The notes below the pieces were generated by a model that made no database searches, was not told where the DNA came from, and worked only from the letters and a program-made list of their open reading frames with translations. A DNA stretch of 64,000 nucleotides from CAYWWY01 sp964462525 (lineage in GTDB: Bacteria > Thermotogota > Thermotogae > MWEM01): the NCBI GenBank assembly GCA_964462525.1, contig CAYWWY010000003.1, positions 225,651 to 289,650 of the forward strand, in the 5' to 3' direction. Each line of letters starts with the position of its first letter. Within the stretch, counting starts at the first letter, position 1. This document shows positions 25,668 through 34,033 of this stretch, piece by piece. The translations under genes and the position numbers were made by a program.

Positions 25668-27405
25668 CCGAGAACAAAAGAACCCCCGGCCTGTCTGTGC
25701 AAAAGGCCGGGGGTTTTTGAATCCAAAATCGTTCTGTGTTTCGTAAGGAAGTTGATCAGATTTTGAATTTCTGAATCTGCTCGGTTATGGATTGCGCCAG
25801 CGCATTGAGTTCTTCGCTGGAAGCGCTGATCTGCTGGGAAGAGTGGCTTTGCTCATCAATGGATTCCGATATAGTCTGCACATTGCCAGTAACGTCGATC
25901 ATCGATCGATTGGATCCATCTACCGCGCTGGCGATTTCCTCGGCAGCGGCGCTTTGCTCTTCGGCGCTTGCGGCCGTGTTTTCCACCATGCCCACCATAT
26001 TGCCCAGCTGATCCAGAATCGAATCAAACTGTTCTTTGATGGTATTTGCCTGCGTTTGCACTTGACCTACCACTTCAACCGTTTCTTTGGTCGCTTGATC
26101 GGCATTGTGGGATTCTGATTGGATTTCCTTGAGTATGGACGCAATATTGGTGGCGGAAGTCTTGCTCTCTTCCGCGAGTTTTCGGATTTCATCTGCGACG
26201 ACGGCAAAACCTCTCCCGGCTTCGCCAGCTCTGGCCGCTTCAATCGCGGCGTTTAGCGCCAACAGATTGGTCTGTTCGGCAATGGATTGGATCGATTCCA
26301 CAATTTTTCCCACGCTCTTGGCCTTTTCCGACAAGGAGTTTACGATCGATTCGGTTTCATCGGTCTTTTTGCTTGCTTTCTGGATGACATGAACCATGCT
26401 TTCAATAGATTCCTGTCCTTTGTTTGCAGCAGACGATGTCGACTCCGCTCGATCCGCCAGCTCTTGGGAAGATTTGGAAACCATTTGAGCGCTGGAGGCG
26501 ACTTCCTCCACCGAAGAGGTAATTTCCTCGAAACTGGCCGATGTCCCCTGAACTTCAGAGGCGATATTTTCTGCCTGTTTGGCGATTTTCTCGACCGTAG
26601 CGCTGGATGATTGAGCCACCGACGCCAAATCTTCCGATGCGCCATTCAGCTGTTCCATAGAAGCGCGAATGGATTCCATCGATCCTCGAAGCATCCCAGC
26701 CATTTTTTGAAGGGATACGCTCATTCGGGCGATCTCATCTTCCCCTTTCATTTGGAAGTCGATGGTCAAATCCCCTTCTCCAAACTCCAAGACCTTGGCA
26801 GAGATTCGTTGTACTGGTTTGGCAATAGAGCTTCCCATCCAATAGGAGATGGCAATACCCGCGCCGAGAACGATCAAAGAGATGATGATCAGCATAGTCC
26901 CCAGGTTGTAAACCGGGGCCAGCATAACGCTTTGGAATGCCCCTACGGCCACAGACCATCCATTGATTCCCACGGGAGCATAGGCAAAGTACCGTACCTC
27001 CCCCAAATACTCATAAGCCTCTATGCCTGTTTGTCCCCGAGTCATCCGTGCCATCATCTCTCCCAATCGAGCGTATTGGGCGTCGGTTCTGGCCTCGTGG
27101 ATGTAGTTCACTTGATCCATGACTAGGTTTCGGTTATCGTGGGAGATTAAAGCCCCGTTCCGATCGATCATGTAGGCATATCCTTTTCCGCCGAGATTAT
27201 TGACCGTAACGATCCTCGACAGAATGTTCCCATCCAATCGGGCGATCAGAACACCCGAAATCCCGCCCCGATCGTTATATATCGGGGTTGCTAGCATGAC
27301 AACTGGCGCATCGATTACCCGGCTGATTAGAACGTCCGAGATGTTGGTCTGCCCTTGGAAAGCCCGGATTACATAATCGCGATCTCCAAGGAAAGCTGTG
27401 GTGTC
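25668..27405. repeat. 1738-bp direct repeat, copy A
   Basis: Identical by eye to 28387-30124 at constant offset 2719, covering the terminator and the last four fifths of the chemoreceptor gene. Divergence starts abruptly at 27406 on one side and just before 25668 on the other. The encoded proteins, and the frames on the opposite strand, are identical within the tract. Confidence 0.93.
25681..25718 (+). terminator. terminator between namZ and chemoreceptor 1
   Basis: An 11-bp perfect stem: ACCCCCGGCCT (25682-25692) and AGGCCGGGGGT (25704-25714) with an 11-base loop, then T residues. It serves namZ well on the plus strand. On the minus strand, for the convergent receptor gene, the T tract is interrupted. 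It lies inside the duplicated tract and is repeated exactly at 28400-28437. Confidence 0.92.
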
Positions 27406-27744
27406 GTCCCCATAGCGAGCATTGCCATCAGGTGTGACAATGGCCATGGCCGAATACCCGTGCCGTTCCGTTTCTTGAATCAACGGTGTCTTTTGGGTGG
27501 CCCATTCCATACTGCGGATCACATTCCGATTTGCTACACCCTCCATTGCGATAAAATGCTTCTCCACAAATAAGTTGATTATATCGGTTGCATTTTGCGC
27601 AGAGAACTGGAGCGTATCATTCATTTCGCTCTGAATGATTCCTTCCCCGGTAAAGTAAGCAGTCAGGCTTAGGATCACACAGGCGGAGACTAAAACAATG
27701 GAAAAAAATACGATGATCTTGATTTTTACAGATTTTAACCGCAT
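25756..27744 (-). CDS. methyl-accepting chemotaxis protein, copy 1
   Basis: This 662-residue chemoreceptor has a first membrane helix (residues 8-30), an extracytoplasmic double-Cache sensor (about 35-285; GKGYAYMIDRNG is typical), a second helix (about 290-312), a HAMP segment and a signalling hairpin. The hairpin tip EQTNLLALNAAIEAARAGE contacts CheW and CheA. There is no C-terminal pentapeptide for CheR binding. It is identical to copy 2 (28475-30463) from about residue 114 to the end; only the N-terminal part differs, with about one substitution in four residues. ATG follows AGGAGGAGAT. The ligand is unknown. Confidence 0.95.
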   Translation of the reverse strand: MRLKSVKIKIIVFFSIVLVSACVILSLTAYFTGEGIIQSEMNDTLQFSAQNATDIINLFVEKHFIAMEGVANRNVIRSMEWATQKTPLIQETERHGYSAMAIVTPDGNARYGDDTTAFLGDRDYVIRAFQGQTNISDVLISRVIDAPVVMLATPIYNDRGGISGVLIARLDGNILSRIVTVNNLGGKGYAYMIDRNGALISHDNRNLVMDQVNYIHEARTDAQYARLGEMMARMTRGQTGIEAYEYLGEVRYFAYAPVGINGWSVAVGAFQSVMLAPVYNLGTMLIIISLIVLGAGIAISYWMGSSIAKPVQRISAKVLEFGEGDLTIDFQMKGEDEIARMSVSLQKMAGMLRGSMESIRASMEQLNGASEDLASVAQSSSATVEKIAKQAENIASEVQGTSASFEEITSSVEEVASSAQMVSKSSQELADRAESTSSAANKGQESIESMVHVIQKASKKTDETESIVNSLSEKAKSVGKIVESIQSIAEQTNLLALNAAIEAARAGEAGRGFAVVADEIRKLAEESKTSATNIASILKEIQSESHNADQATKETVEVVGQVQTQANTIKEQFDSILDQLGNMVGMVENTAASAEEQSAAAEEIASAVDGSNRSMIDVTGNVQTISESIDEQSHSSQQISASSEELNALAQSITEQIQKFKI

Positions 27745-27939
27745 GCTATCTCCTCCTATTAACGTAAAGCTAAATTATCTATGTGAAATCATAACATATA
27801 TATATTGATTCCGTATAGAATTTGTGTTAATTGCATATCCGCTATTAAAGATAATGTATTATAATGATTTCGATAAGGATACACTTTGAATTAAGTTATG
27901 ATTTTCTCGAATTGTTATGTAAATTTATTGATGACTATA

Positions 27940-28208
27940 AGAAACGCGTATATTAAGATGCGTTTTCGCAAGTGTCGGTTTTTCGGAACAGGAATAGGGG
28001 AAAAAGCAAGCTTTTGAGGATTTATCTTGTTTCCAAGCGATTTGATTCATCTTTTTTTGAATTGAAAGCGGGAGAAGCCATTTCGAGGGTGTAAGTAAGC
28101 GTAAGATTGGGATTTGTGTGGTTGTTCAATGATCTATCCTTTCGATGAATGGAGTTCACTGGTCCGCCTCCATGAGCGCGTTTTGCTTTGTGCGGTTTTT
28201 GATCGGCG
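27940..28208 (+). pseudogene. remnant of a PAS histidine kinase gene and its leader
   Basis: Bases 27940-28140 align with the leader of the intact kinase gene (about 30650-30860). The segments AAGTGTCGGTTTTTCGGAA and AAGCGTCGGTTTATCGGAA are matching landmarks, as are AGCGGGAGAAG and GCGGGAGAAG. About 18 bases holding the -10 element have been lost. At 28141 the sequence jumps to kinase codons for FDEWSSLV (intact at 31410), keeping about 22 codons. Most of the kinase gene is gone. The start codon survives (28129) but its ribosome-binding site has decayed from GGGAGG to GTGTGG. Confidence 0.82.
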
Positions 28209-28375
28209 GTTAAATGGGGAACGCTTAGGATTATTGATTAATTACTCTAGAGTTGATTCCTTGTTGAGAAAAAATGGTTCCGTTCTGTAGGATCTCTGGT
28301 TGGAAAAACAAAAGGTGTTTACACTGGACGATGCTTTGTATGGGATCGTTGATAGCGAAAGCGATAGGAAAAACC
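28209..28375 (+). pseudogene. remnant of namZ (DUF1343)
   Basis: This segment aligns with codons of namZ near 24562-24720: it reads RLGLLINYSRVDSLLRKNGSVL, then a TAG where the intact gene has a leucine/methionine codon region, then decayed sequence around LYGI.DSES. It is fused in frame to the kinase remnant just upstream, forming a 53-codon chimeric frame (28129-28290). The rest of namZ is deleted up to the repeated terminator. Confidence 0.82.
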
Positions 28376-28386
28376 CCGTTTCGTTA

Positions 28387-30124
28387 CCGAGAACAAAAGA
28401 ACCCCCGGCCTGTCTGTGCAAAAGGCCGGGGGTTTTTGAATCCAAAATCGTTCTGTGTTTCGTAAGGAAGTTGATCAGATTTTGAATTTCTGAATCTGCT
28501 CGGTTATGGATTGCGCCAGCGCATTGAGTTCTTCGCTGGAAGCGCTGATCTGCTGGGAAGAGTGGCTTTGCTCATCAATGGATTCCGATATAGTCTGCAC
28601 ATTGCCAGTAACGTCGATCATCGATCGATTGGATCCATCTACCGCGCTGGCGATTTCCTCGGCAGCGGCGCTTTGCTCTTCGGCGCTTGCGGCCGTGTTT
28701 TCCACCATGCCCACCATATTGCCCAGCTGATCCAGAATCGAATCAAACTGTTCTTTGATGGTATTTGCCTGCGTTTGCACTTGACCTACCACTTCAACCG
28801 TTTCTTTGGTCGCTTGATCGGCATTGTGGGATTCTGATTGGATTTCCTTGAGTATGGACGCAATATTGGTGGCGGAAGTCTTGCTCTCTTCCGCGAGTTT
28901 TCGGATTTCATCTGCGACGACGGCAAAACCTCTCCCGGCTTCGCCAGCTCTGGCCGCTTCAATCGCGGCGTTTAGCGCCAACAGATTGGTCTGTTCGGCA
29001 ATGGATTGGATCGATTCCACAATTTTTCCCACGCTCTTGGCCTTTTCCGACAAGGAGTTTACGATCGATTCGGTTTCATCGGTCTTTTTGCTTGCTTTCT
29101 GGATGACATGAACCATGCTTTCAATAGATTCCTGTCCTTTGTTTGCAGCAGACGATGTCGACTCCGCTCGATCCGCCAGCTCTTGGGAAGATTTGGAAAC
29201 CATTTGAGCGCTGGAGGCGACTTCCTCCACCGAAGAGGTAATTTCCTCGAAACTGGCCGATGTCCCCTGAACTTCAGAGGCGATATTTTCTGCCTGTTTG
29301 GCGATTTTCTCGACCGTAGCGCTGGATGATTGAGCCACCGACGCCAAATCTTCCGATGCGCCATTCAGCTGTTCCATAGAAGCGCGAATGGATTCCATCG
29401 ATCCTCGAAGCATCCCAGCCATTTTTTGAAGGGATACGCTCATTCGGGCGATCTCATCTTCCCCTTTCATTTGGAAGTCGATGGTCAAATCCCCTTCTCC
29501 AAACTCCAAGACCTTGGCAGAGATTCGTTGTACTGGTTTGGCAATAGAGCTTCCCATCCAATAGGAGATGGCAATACCCGCGCCGAGAACGATCAAAGAG
29601 ATGATGATCAGCATAGTCCCCAGGTTGTAAACCGGGGCCAGCATAACGCTTTGGAATGCCCCTACGGCCACAGACCATCCATTGATTCCCACGGGAGCAT
29701 AGGCAAAGTACCGTACCTCCCCCAAATACTCATAAGCCTCTATGCCTGTTTGTCCCCGAGTCATCCGTGCCATCATCTCTCCCAATCGAGCGTATTGGGC
29801 GTCGGTTCTGGCCTCGTGGATGTAGTTCACTTGATCCATGACTAGGTTTCGGTTATCGTGGGAGATTAAAGCCCCGTTCCGATCGATCATGTAGGCATAT
29901 CCTTTTCCGCCGAGATTATTGACCGTAACGATCCTCGACAGAATGTTCCCATCCAATCGGGCGATCAGAACACCCGAAATCCCGCCCCGATCGTTATATA
30001 TCGGGGTTGCTAGCATGACAACTGGCGCATCGATTACCCGGCTGATTAGAACGTCCGAGATGTTGGTCTGCCCTTGGAAAGCCCGGATTACATAATCGCG
30101 ATCTCCAAGGAAAGCTGTGGTGTC
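28387..30124. repeat. 1738-bp direct repeat, copy B
   Basis: Second copy of the tract at 25668-27405, offset 2719, no mismatch seen. It ends at 30125, inside the codons for the extracytoplasmic domain of chemoreceptor 2. Confidence 0.93.
28400..28437 (+). terminator. terminator copy between namZ remnant and chemoreceptor 2
   Basis: Exact copy of the hairpin at 25681-25718. It now follows only a pseudogene on the plus strand, and can still act weakly for the chemoreceptor gene on the minus strand. Confidence 0.88.
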
Positions 30125-30463
30125 ATCCACGTAATGGGCGGTTCCGTCGGGTTTGACGATCGCTAAGGTCATATACCCCAGGCGTTCCGCGTCCTGAATC
30201 AAGGCGGGTTTTTGGATTGCCCAGTCCATGCTACGGATCACATTTCGACTTGCTACACCCTCCATTGCGACAAAATGTCTCTCCGCAAATAAGTTGATCA
30301 TATCGGTTGCATTTTGCACAGAGAGTTGAAGCGTGTCATTCACTTCGTTTCGAATGATGCCTTCGCCGGTGAAATAGGCGGTTAGACTCAAGATTACACA
30401 GGCGGCGACCAAAACAAGGGAAAAAAAGATGATGATCTTGATTTTCAAAGACTTCAAACGCAT
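28475..30463 (-). CDS. methyl-accepting chemotaxis protein, copy 2
   Basis: This 662-residue receptor is the paralogue of 25756-27744: helix, double-Cache sensor, helix, HAMP and signalling hairpin. From DDTTAFLGDRDY onward it is identical to copy 1. Before that point about 30 of 113 residues differ (for example FVEKHFIAMEGVANRNV against FAERHFVAMEGVASRNV), including the first membrane helix and the helix leading into the sensor. ATG follows AAGGAGGACAAAGC. It diverges from the histidine kinase gene and may share control with it. Confidence 0.95.
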   Translation of the reverse strand: MRLKSLKIKIIIFFSLVLVAACVILSLTAYFTGEGIIRNEVNDTLQLSVQNATDMINLFAERHFVAMEGVASRNVIRSMDWAIQKPALIQDAERLGYMTLAIVKPDGTAHYVDDTTAFLGDRDYVIRAFQGQTNISDVLISRVIDAPVVMLATPIYNDRGGISGVLIARLDGNILSRIVTVNNLGGKGYAYMIDRNGALISHDNRNLVMDQVNYIHEARTDAQYARLGEMMARMTRGQTGIEAYEYLGEVRYFAYAPVGINGWSVAVGAFQSVMLAPVYNLGTMLIIISLIVLGAGIAISYWMGSSIAKPVQRISAKVLEFGEGDLTIDFQMKGEDEIARMSVSLQKMAGMLRGSMESIRASMEQLNGASEDLASVAQSSSATVEKIAKQAENIASEVQGTSASFEEITSSVEEVASSAQMVSKSSQELADRAESTSSAANKGQESIESMVHVIQKASKKTDETESIVNSLSEKAKSVGKIVESIQSIAEQTNLLALNAAIEAARAGEAGRGFAVVADEIRKLAEESKTSATNIASILKEIQSESHNADQATKETVEVVGQVQTQANTIKEQFDSILDQLGNMVGMVENTAASAEEQSAAAEEIASAVDGSNRSMIDVTGNVQTISESIDEQSHSSQQISASSEELNALAQSITEQIQKFKI

Positions 30464-30506
30464 GCTTTGTCCTCCTTATCAATTTGCGAGCGTTCTTACG
30501 GGAAGA

Positions 30507-30517
30507 ATTATACCACT
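30507..30517 (-). promoter_or_regulatory. extended -10 element of chemoreceptor 2
   Basis: Minus strand AGTGGTATAAT, with TATAAT at 30507-30512 and TGG extension, 44 bases before the ATG. No good -35 is visible. Confidence 0.6.
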
Positions 30518-30614
30518 CGCATTTTGTTTTTGGATTACAATCCAAAGAAGCCTTGCCTAAGATAGCTGCGAACAATTCATATAGATTGCCATCAAAAACC
30601 GAAACGTTTTATGT

Positions 30615-30643
30615 TTGAATCTATTGGATGACTGTGGTATAAT
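30615..30643 (+). promoter_or_regulatory. promoter of the PAS/GAF histidine kinase gene
   Basis: TTGAAT (30615-30620), 17-base spacer, and TGTGGTATAAT (30633-30643). It leaves a leader of about 195 bases before the kinase ATG. The bases from 30644 to 30846 contain no gene that I can support. The leader is conserved in the decayed copy near 27950-28130 but its -10 is missing there. Confidence 0.75.
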
Positions 30644-30846
30644 TTACATAACCCTAAGAAACATGAGTTTTAAGAAACGTTTTCACAAGCGTCGGTTTAT
30701 CGGAAAAGGAATGACGAAAAACAACCTGCTTTCGGTGGTGGTTTCTTTTATCTTCGCACGATTGGATTCTTTTTTTGTGTTGAAGGCGGGAGAAGACATG
30801 CCGAACGGTTATGGCAGAGCGAGATTGGGATTTGGGAGGTTTTCCA

Positions 30847-32925
30847 ATGACCTATGATCCGGTAGACGCGGGAAACTGGAGAGAACGGATAACAGAACCC
30901 GGGTTTTTGGGCGGAATCCAGAAGGCTCCCAAAGACCGGGTTTTTGTGGTTGATCGGGATTTGCGGGTTTTGTACGCCAATCCGGCGCTTCAGGAACAGC
31001 ATAAAATTGCTCGGCCTTTGGAGGGCAAACGGTGTCATGAACTCATTTACCAAAGAAAGGAAAGCTGCGTGGTTTGTCCCGCGTTGAAGTGCATCAAATC
31101 GGGAAAGCCCGAAAAAAGGACACTGATCGAATCGGGCGCGATCTCCTCGAATCCAATGGAAATCCTGTGTTTCCCGGTATTTCTTCCGGATCATCCGAAG
31201 GTAATCGAGGTCATTGGAGTCGTTAGGGAGCTTCCTGATATTGTCGAGATCGAACGCCAGTTCCAGGAGAGTCAACATCGCTGGCAGTATGCCTTGGAGA
31301 GTTCGGATCAATTGCTGTGGGATTGGGATGTGAAAAGCGGGAAGGTCCATGTTTCCGAACAATGGAATGAGATGATGGGGTTTCCGCAAGACCGGAGGTC
31401 CGATGCCTTCGATGAATGGAGTTCACTGGTTCACCCGGACGATTACGCTCTGTTTCGTAAGGCTTTTGATCAGCACTTTTATGGGGAAACACCCGCTTTC
31501 CATTGTGAGATTCGAGTTCGAAACAAAGACGGTTCCTATCGATGGGTACAGGACAGAGGAAAGACCCTCGCCCGCGATGAAAGCGGACATCCCCTTCGCG
31601 TGATCGGTACGCGGACGGATATTACAATCCAGAAAAATGGAGAGCTGGCTCTTCGTGCCGTTGCTGAATGCGCGACCCTATTGAATGATGACAACCTAAG
31701 TTTGGATCGAAGAATGGCTCAAATGGTCCGGACCATTCAAACAACATTGGATATCAGCCGCGTGTATGTTTACGAAAACTTCTACGACCCCATACGGGGT
31801 TGGTGCAGGACGCAGATTCATGAATGCTGTGCGGAAGGGATCGAACCACAGATCTCGAACCCGAAGCTGATCAAACGTCCTTATTCGGAGACAGTCCACA
31901 CACTCCTGCGCCAATTGCTGCAAAAAAAAGCGTTCAAAGCGACAATTTCCGAATTGGAAGGAGATGGTACGGACTTGTTGGAATCTCAAGGAATCCGTTC
32001 CCTCCTTGTCCTTCCCATTTATTGCGGAGAGCAATTCTGGGGTTTTCTGGGTTTTGATGATTGTTTGTATGAACGGATATGGCATGAAAATGAGATCCAC
32101 TTGCTCGAAGCGATTGCCATTTGTATCGGATCGGCGATCCAACGCGTGCAAAGCCAAGAGAAGATTCGAGAGGCTAAAGAAGAAGCGGAAAAAGCCACTC
32201 AAGACAAGAGCACTTTTTTATCCAGTATGTCCCATGAAATTCGTTTGCCTCTGAATGGGATTATGGGGTTTCTTGAATTGTTGGAACAGTCTTCTCTATC
32301 TCAAATCCAAAGAGAGTATATTGAGTATATTCGGCTTTCCTCGGGACTGTTGAACCATATTGTAGAAAATATCATGAACTATGAGCAAATATCCGTCGGG
32401 AAGATGAAGCTTCATGAAGAACCGGCGGATCTAAAATTTCTGTGTCATTCGGTCATGCAATTGGTCGAAATTCATGCCAAAAAAAAGAACATCGATCTTC
32501 AGATGGATTACGATGATACCATCCCGCGCCTACTTCTTATCGATGAGCTTCGGGTTCAACAAGTGTTGCTCAATCTTTTGGGGAATGGAGTTAAGTTTAC
32601 ACAAGCAGGTCATGTGCGGTTAACGGTTTCTCTGCGAACCCATGATCCTCAGAAAATGACAACGTTAATCCGGTTCGAGGTTGAGGATACCGGGATCGGA
32701 ATACCCGAGGAGGCCATTCATCGAATCCAAGAACCTTTTGAACAGGCTGGTCCAACAGCGTTCCGAAAATATGGAGGGGTAGGATTGGGCTTGTTCATCA
32801 TAAAAGGCATCCTCCAAATCATGCGCTCATCCTTGCACGTGCAAAGCCAATTCGGACACGGGAGTCGATTCTACTTCGACCTTGAAGCTCCGTATCGCTC
32901 ATCGAACCCCATCAAACAGGAGTGA
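30847..32925 (+). CDS. PAS-GAF sensor histidine kinase
   Basis: This 692-residue soluble kinase has no membrane helix. A PAS-like domain with clustered cysteines (CVVCPALKC, residues about 75-90) comes first. A second PAS follows (WDWDVKSGKVHVSEQW, FHCEIRVRNKDGSYRWV), then a GAF domain (about 280-435), a short coiled coil, HisKA (His463 in MSHEIRLPLN) and HATPase_c (NLLGNGVKFTQ, DTGIGIP, GGVGLGL). Position H+4 is Leu where HisKA kinases usually have Thr, the residue linked to phosphatase activity. ATG at 30847 follows GGGAGGT. No response regulator is adjacent. Its last 27 bases overlap the convergent radical SAM gene. Confidence 0.92.
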   Translation: MTYDPVDAGNWRERITEPGFLGGIQKAPKDRVFVVDRDLRVLYANPALQEQHKIARPLEGKRCHELIYQRKESCVVCPALKCIKSGKPEKRTLIESGAISSNPMEILCFPVFLPDHPKVIEVIGVVRELPDIVEIERQFQESQHRWQYALESSDQLLWDWDVKSGKVHVSEQWNEMMGFPQDRRSDAFDEWSSLVHPDDYALFRKAFDQHFYGETPAFHCEIRVRNKDGSYRWVQDRGKTLARDESGHPLRVIGTRTDITIQKNGELALRAVAECATLLNDDNLSLDRRMAQMVRTIQTTLDISRVYVYENFYDPIRGWCRTQIHECCAEGIEPQISNPKLIKRPYSETVHTLLRQLLQKKAFKATISELEGDGTDLLESQGIRSLLVLPIYCGEQFWGFLGFDDCLYERIWHENEIHLLEAIAICIGSAIQRVQSQEKIREAKEEAEKATQDKSTFLSSMSHEIRLPLNGIMGFLELLEQSSLSQIQREYIEYIRLSSGLLNHIVENIMNYEQISVGKMKLHEEPADLKFLCHSVMQLVEIHAKKKNIDLQMDYDDTIPRLLLIDELRVQQVLLNLLGNGVKFTQAGHVRLTVSLRTHDPQKMTTLIRFEVEDTGIGIPEEAIHRIQEPFEQAGPTAFRKYGGVGLGLFIIKGILQIMRSSLHVQSQFGHGSRFYFDLEAPYRSSNPIKQE

Positions 32926-34026
32926 CTCGTAGAGCCTGCATCGACCCGAATGAGCAATTTCTTCAATGATCTTTAGGCTCTCTTGGGAGATTGAACTGGT
33001 GAATGGGGGATTGGCCAACGCAAAGGCCAAAGGAATCCGAAGCGAACGGACCGTTTGGATGGTTCTTCCGAAATGGGCTTTCTTTCCATGCAATTGCAAC
33101 AGGTAATCCAACTGGGCCAATATGATGCACACATAATCTGTTTCCGGAAGAAAGGGAAGAAATAATGAAACGGGGATTCGAGAGGGAATCCGATTATGAT
33201 GGATGCATTTCAGGAACGTTTCGTGTACCCTTTGGGTATACTTGGGATCGGGATTGCCCCATGGGTCGTCCGGGTAGGTGGCCTCATAAGCCCGAACCAA
33301 CTGGGGAAAATGCGACCGGATCATCTTCAGGTAGTACTCCTTTTGAATCTTCGGCCGTAAGGTCATGGGAGAAAAGACGATGTACTCGGCCCCGGCGTCC
33401 CGAATATCTTGAACGGTCTTCATCATGGCTTGATCTGAATCAGAAAGGAACGGAATTACTGGCATGAGGAAAACCCCACAATGGATTCCGCGGTTTTTCA
33501 GTTTTGAAAGGGTTTCCAAACGAACTCGCGGGCTTGGAACGCCTGGTTCAACGATCTGTGCCAGAGATTCATCGGAAGTCGATAAGGAAATGCTGACGAG
33601 GGTTCCTGCGCATTTTTGGAGAATATCAAGATCTCGGACGACCAGAGATGATTTAGTGATCAAATGGACAGGCATTCGAAGATCCTTGAAAACAGTCAAA
33701 CACGCTCTGCTGATTTGAAGAGCCGATTCCGCCGGTTGATAGCTATCAGCGACGCCTCCGCCAAACACGGTCCATCCGGGAGTCAATGGTTTGCGCCGGC
33801 GATGGATGGATAGTTCTGATTGGAGAATCTCCGGCGCGTTGATTTTGGCAGCAATGTCAGTTCCGAAGGTTCCTTCCCCATGATAACGTTCCGAGCGGCC
33901 GTCGCAATAAACGCAATTGTGGGCGCACCCTCGATACAGATTCAGGGAATACCGACAGCCAAACCAGGAATCCGCGCTTTTCCCCTTCTTCAAGATCGTT
34001 TTCGCCTTCTGTAAGTGGAGTGCCAT
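32899..34026 (-). CDS. radical SAM protein, SPL-like family
   Basis: This 375-residue protein has the 4Fe-4S radical SAM motif CAHNCVYC in NLYRGCAHNCVYCDGR, the arrangement seen in spore photoproduct lyase-like proteins. Further motifs TVFGGGVADSYQPAE and LITKSSLVVRDLDIL fit the same group. True SPL repairs a thymine dimer; most SPL-like relatives have no known substrate, and I cannot assign one. The C-terminal 100 residues are helical and variable. It is the last gene of a four-gene run that starts at 36547, following the RlmN-like gene by 7 bases with ribosome-binding site AGGAG. Confidence 0.85.
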   Translation of the reverse strand: MALHLQKAKTILKKGKSADSWFGCRYSLNLYRGCAHNCVYCDGRSERYHGEGTFGTDIAAKINAPEILQSELSIHRRRKPLTPGWTVFGGGVADSYQPAESALQISRACLTVFKDLRMPVHLITKSSLVVRDLDILQKCAGTLVSISLSTSDESLAQIVEPGVPSPRVRLETLSKLKNRGIHCGVFLMPVIPFLSDSDQAMMKTVQDIRDAGAEYIVFSPMTLRPKIQKEYYLKMIRSHFPQLVRAYEATYPDDPWGNPDPKYTQRVHETFLKCIHHNRIPSRIPVSLFLPFLPETDYVCIILAQLDYLLQLHGKKAHFGRTIQTVRSLRIPLAFALANPPFTSSISQESLKIIEEIAHSGRCRLYESLLFDGVR

Positions 34027-34033
34027 GGGGCTC

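Noticed and set aside
25668..30124. Chemoreceptor duplication as a transposable element
   Set aside because: There are no terminal inverted repeats, target-site duplication or transposase; remnants of neighbouring genes point to tandem duplication.
30615..30857. 80-codon frame with a hydrophobic stretch in the kinase leader
   Set aside because: It begins within the promoter. The decayed duplicate has lost the internal ATG and frame; no ribosome-binding site. Treated as untranslated leader.
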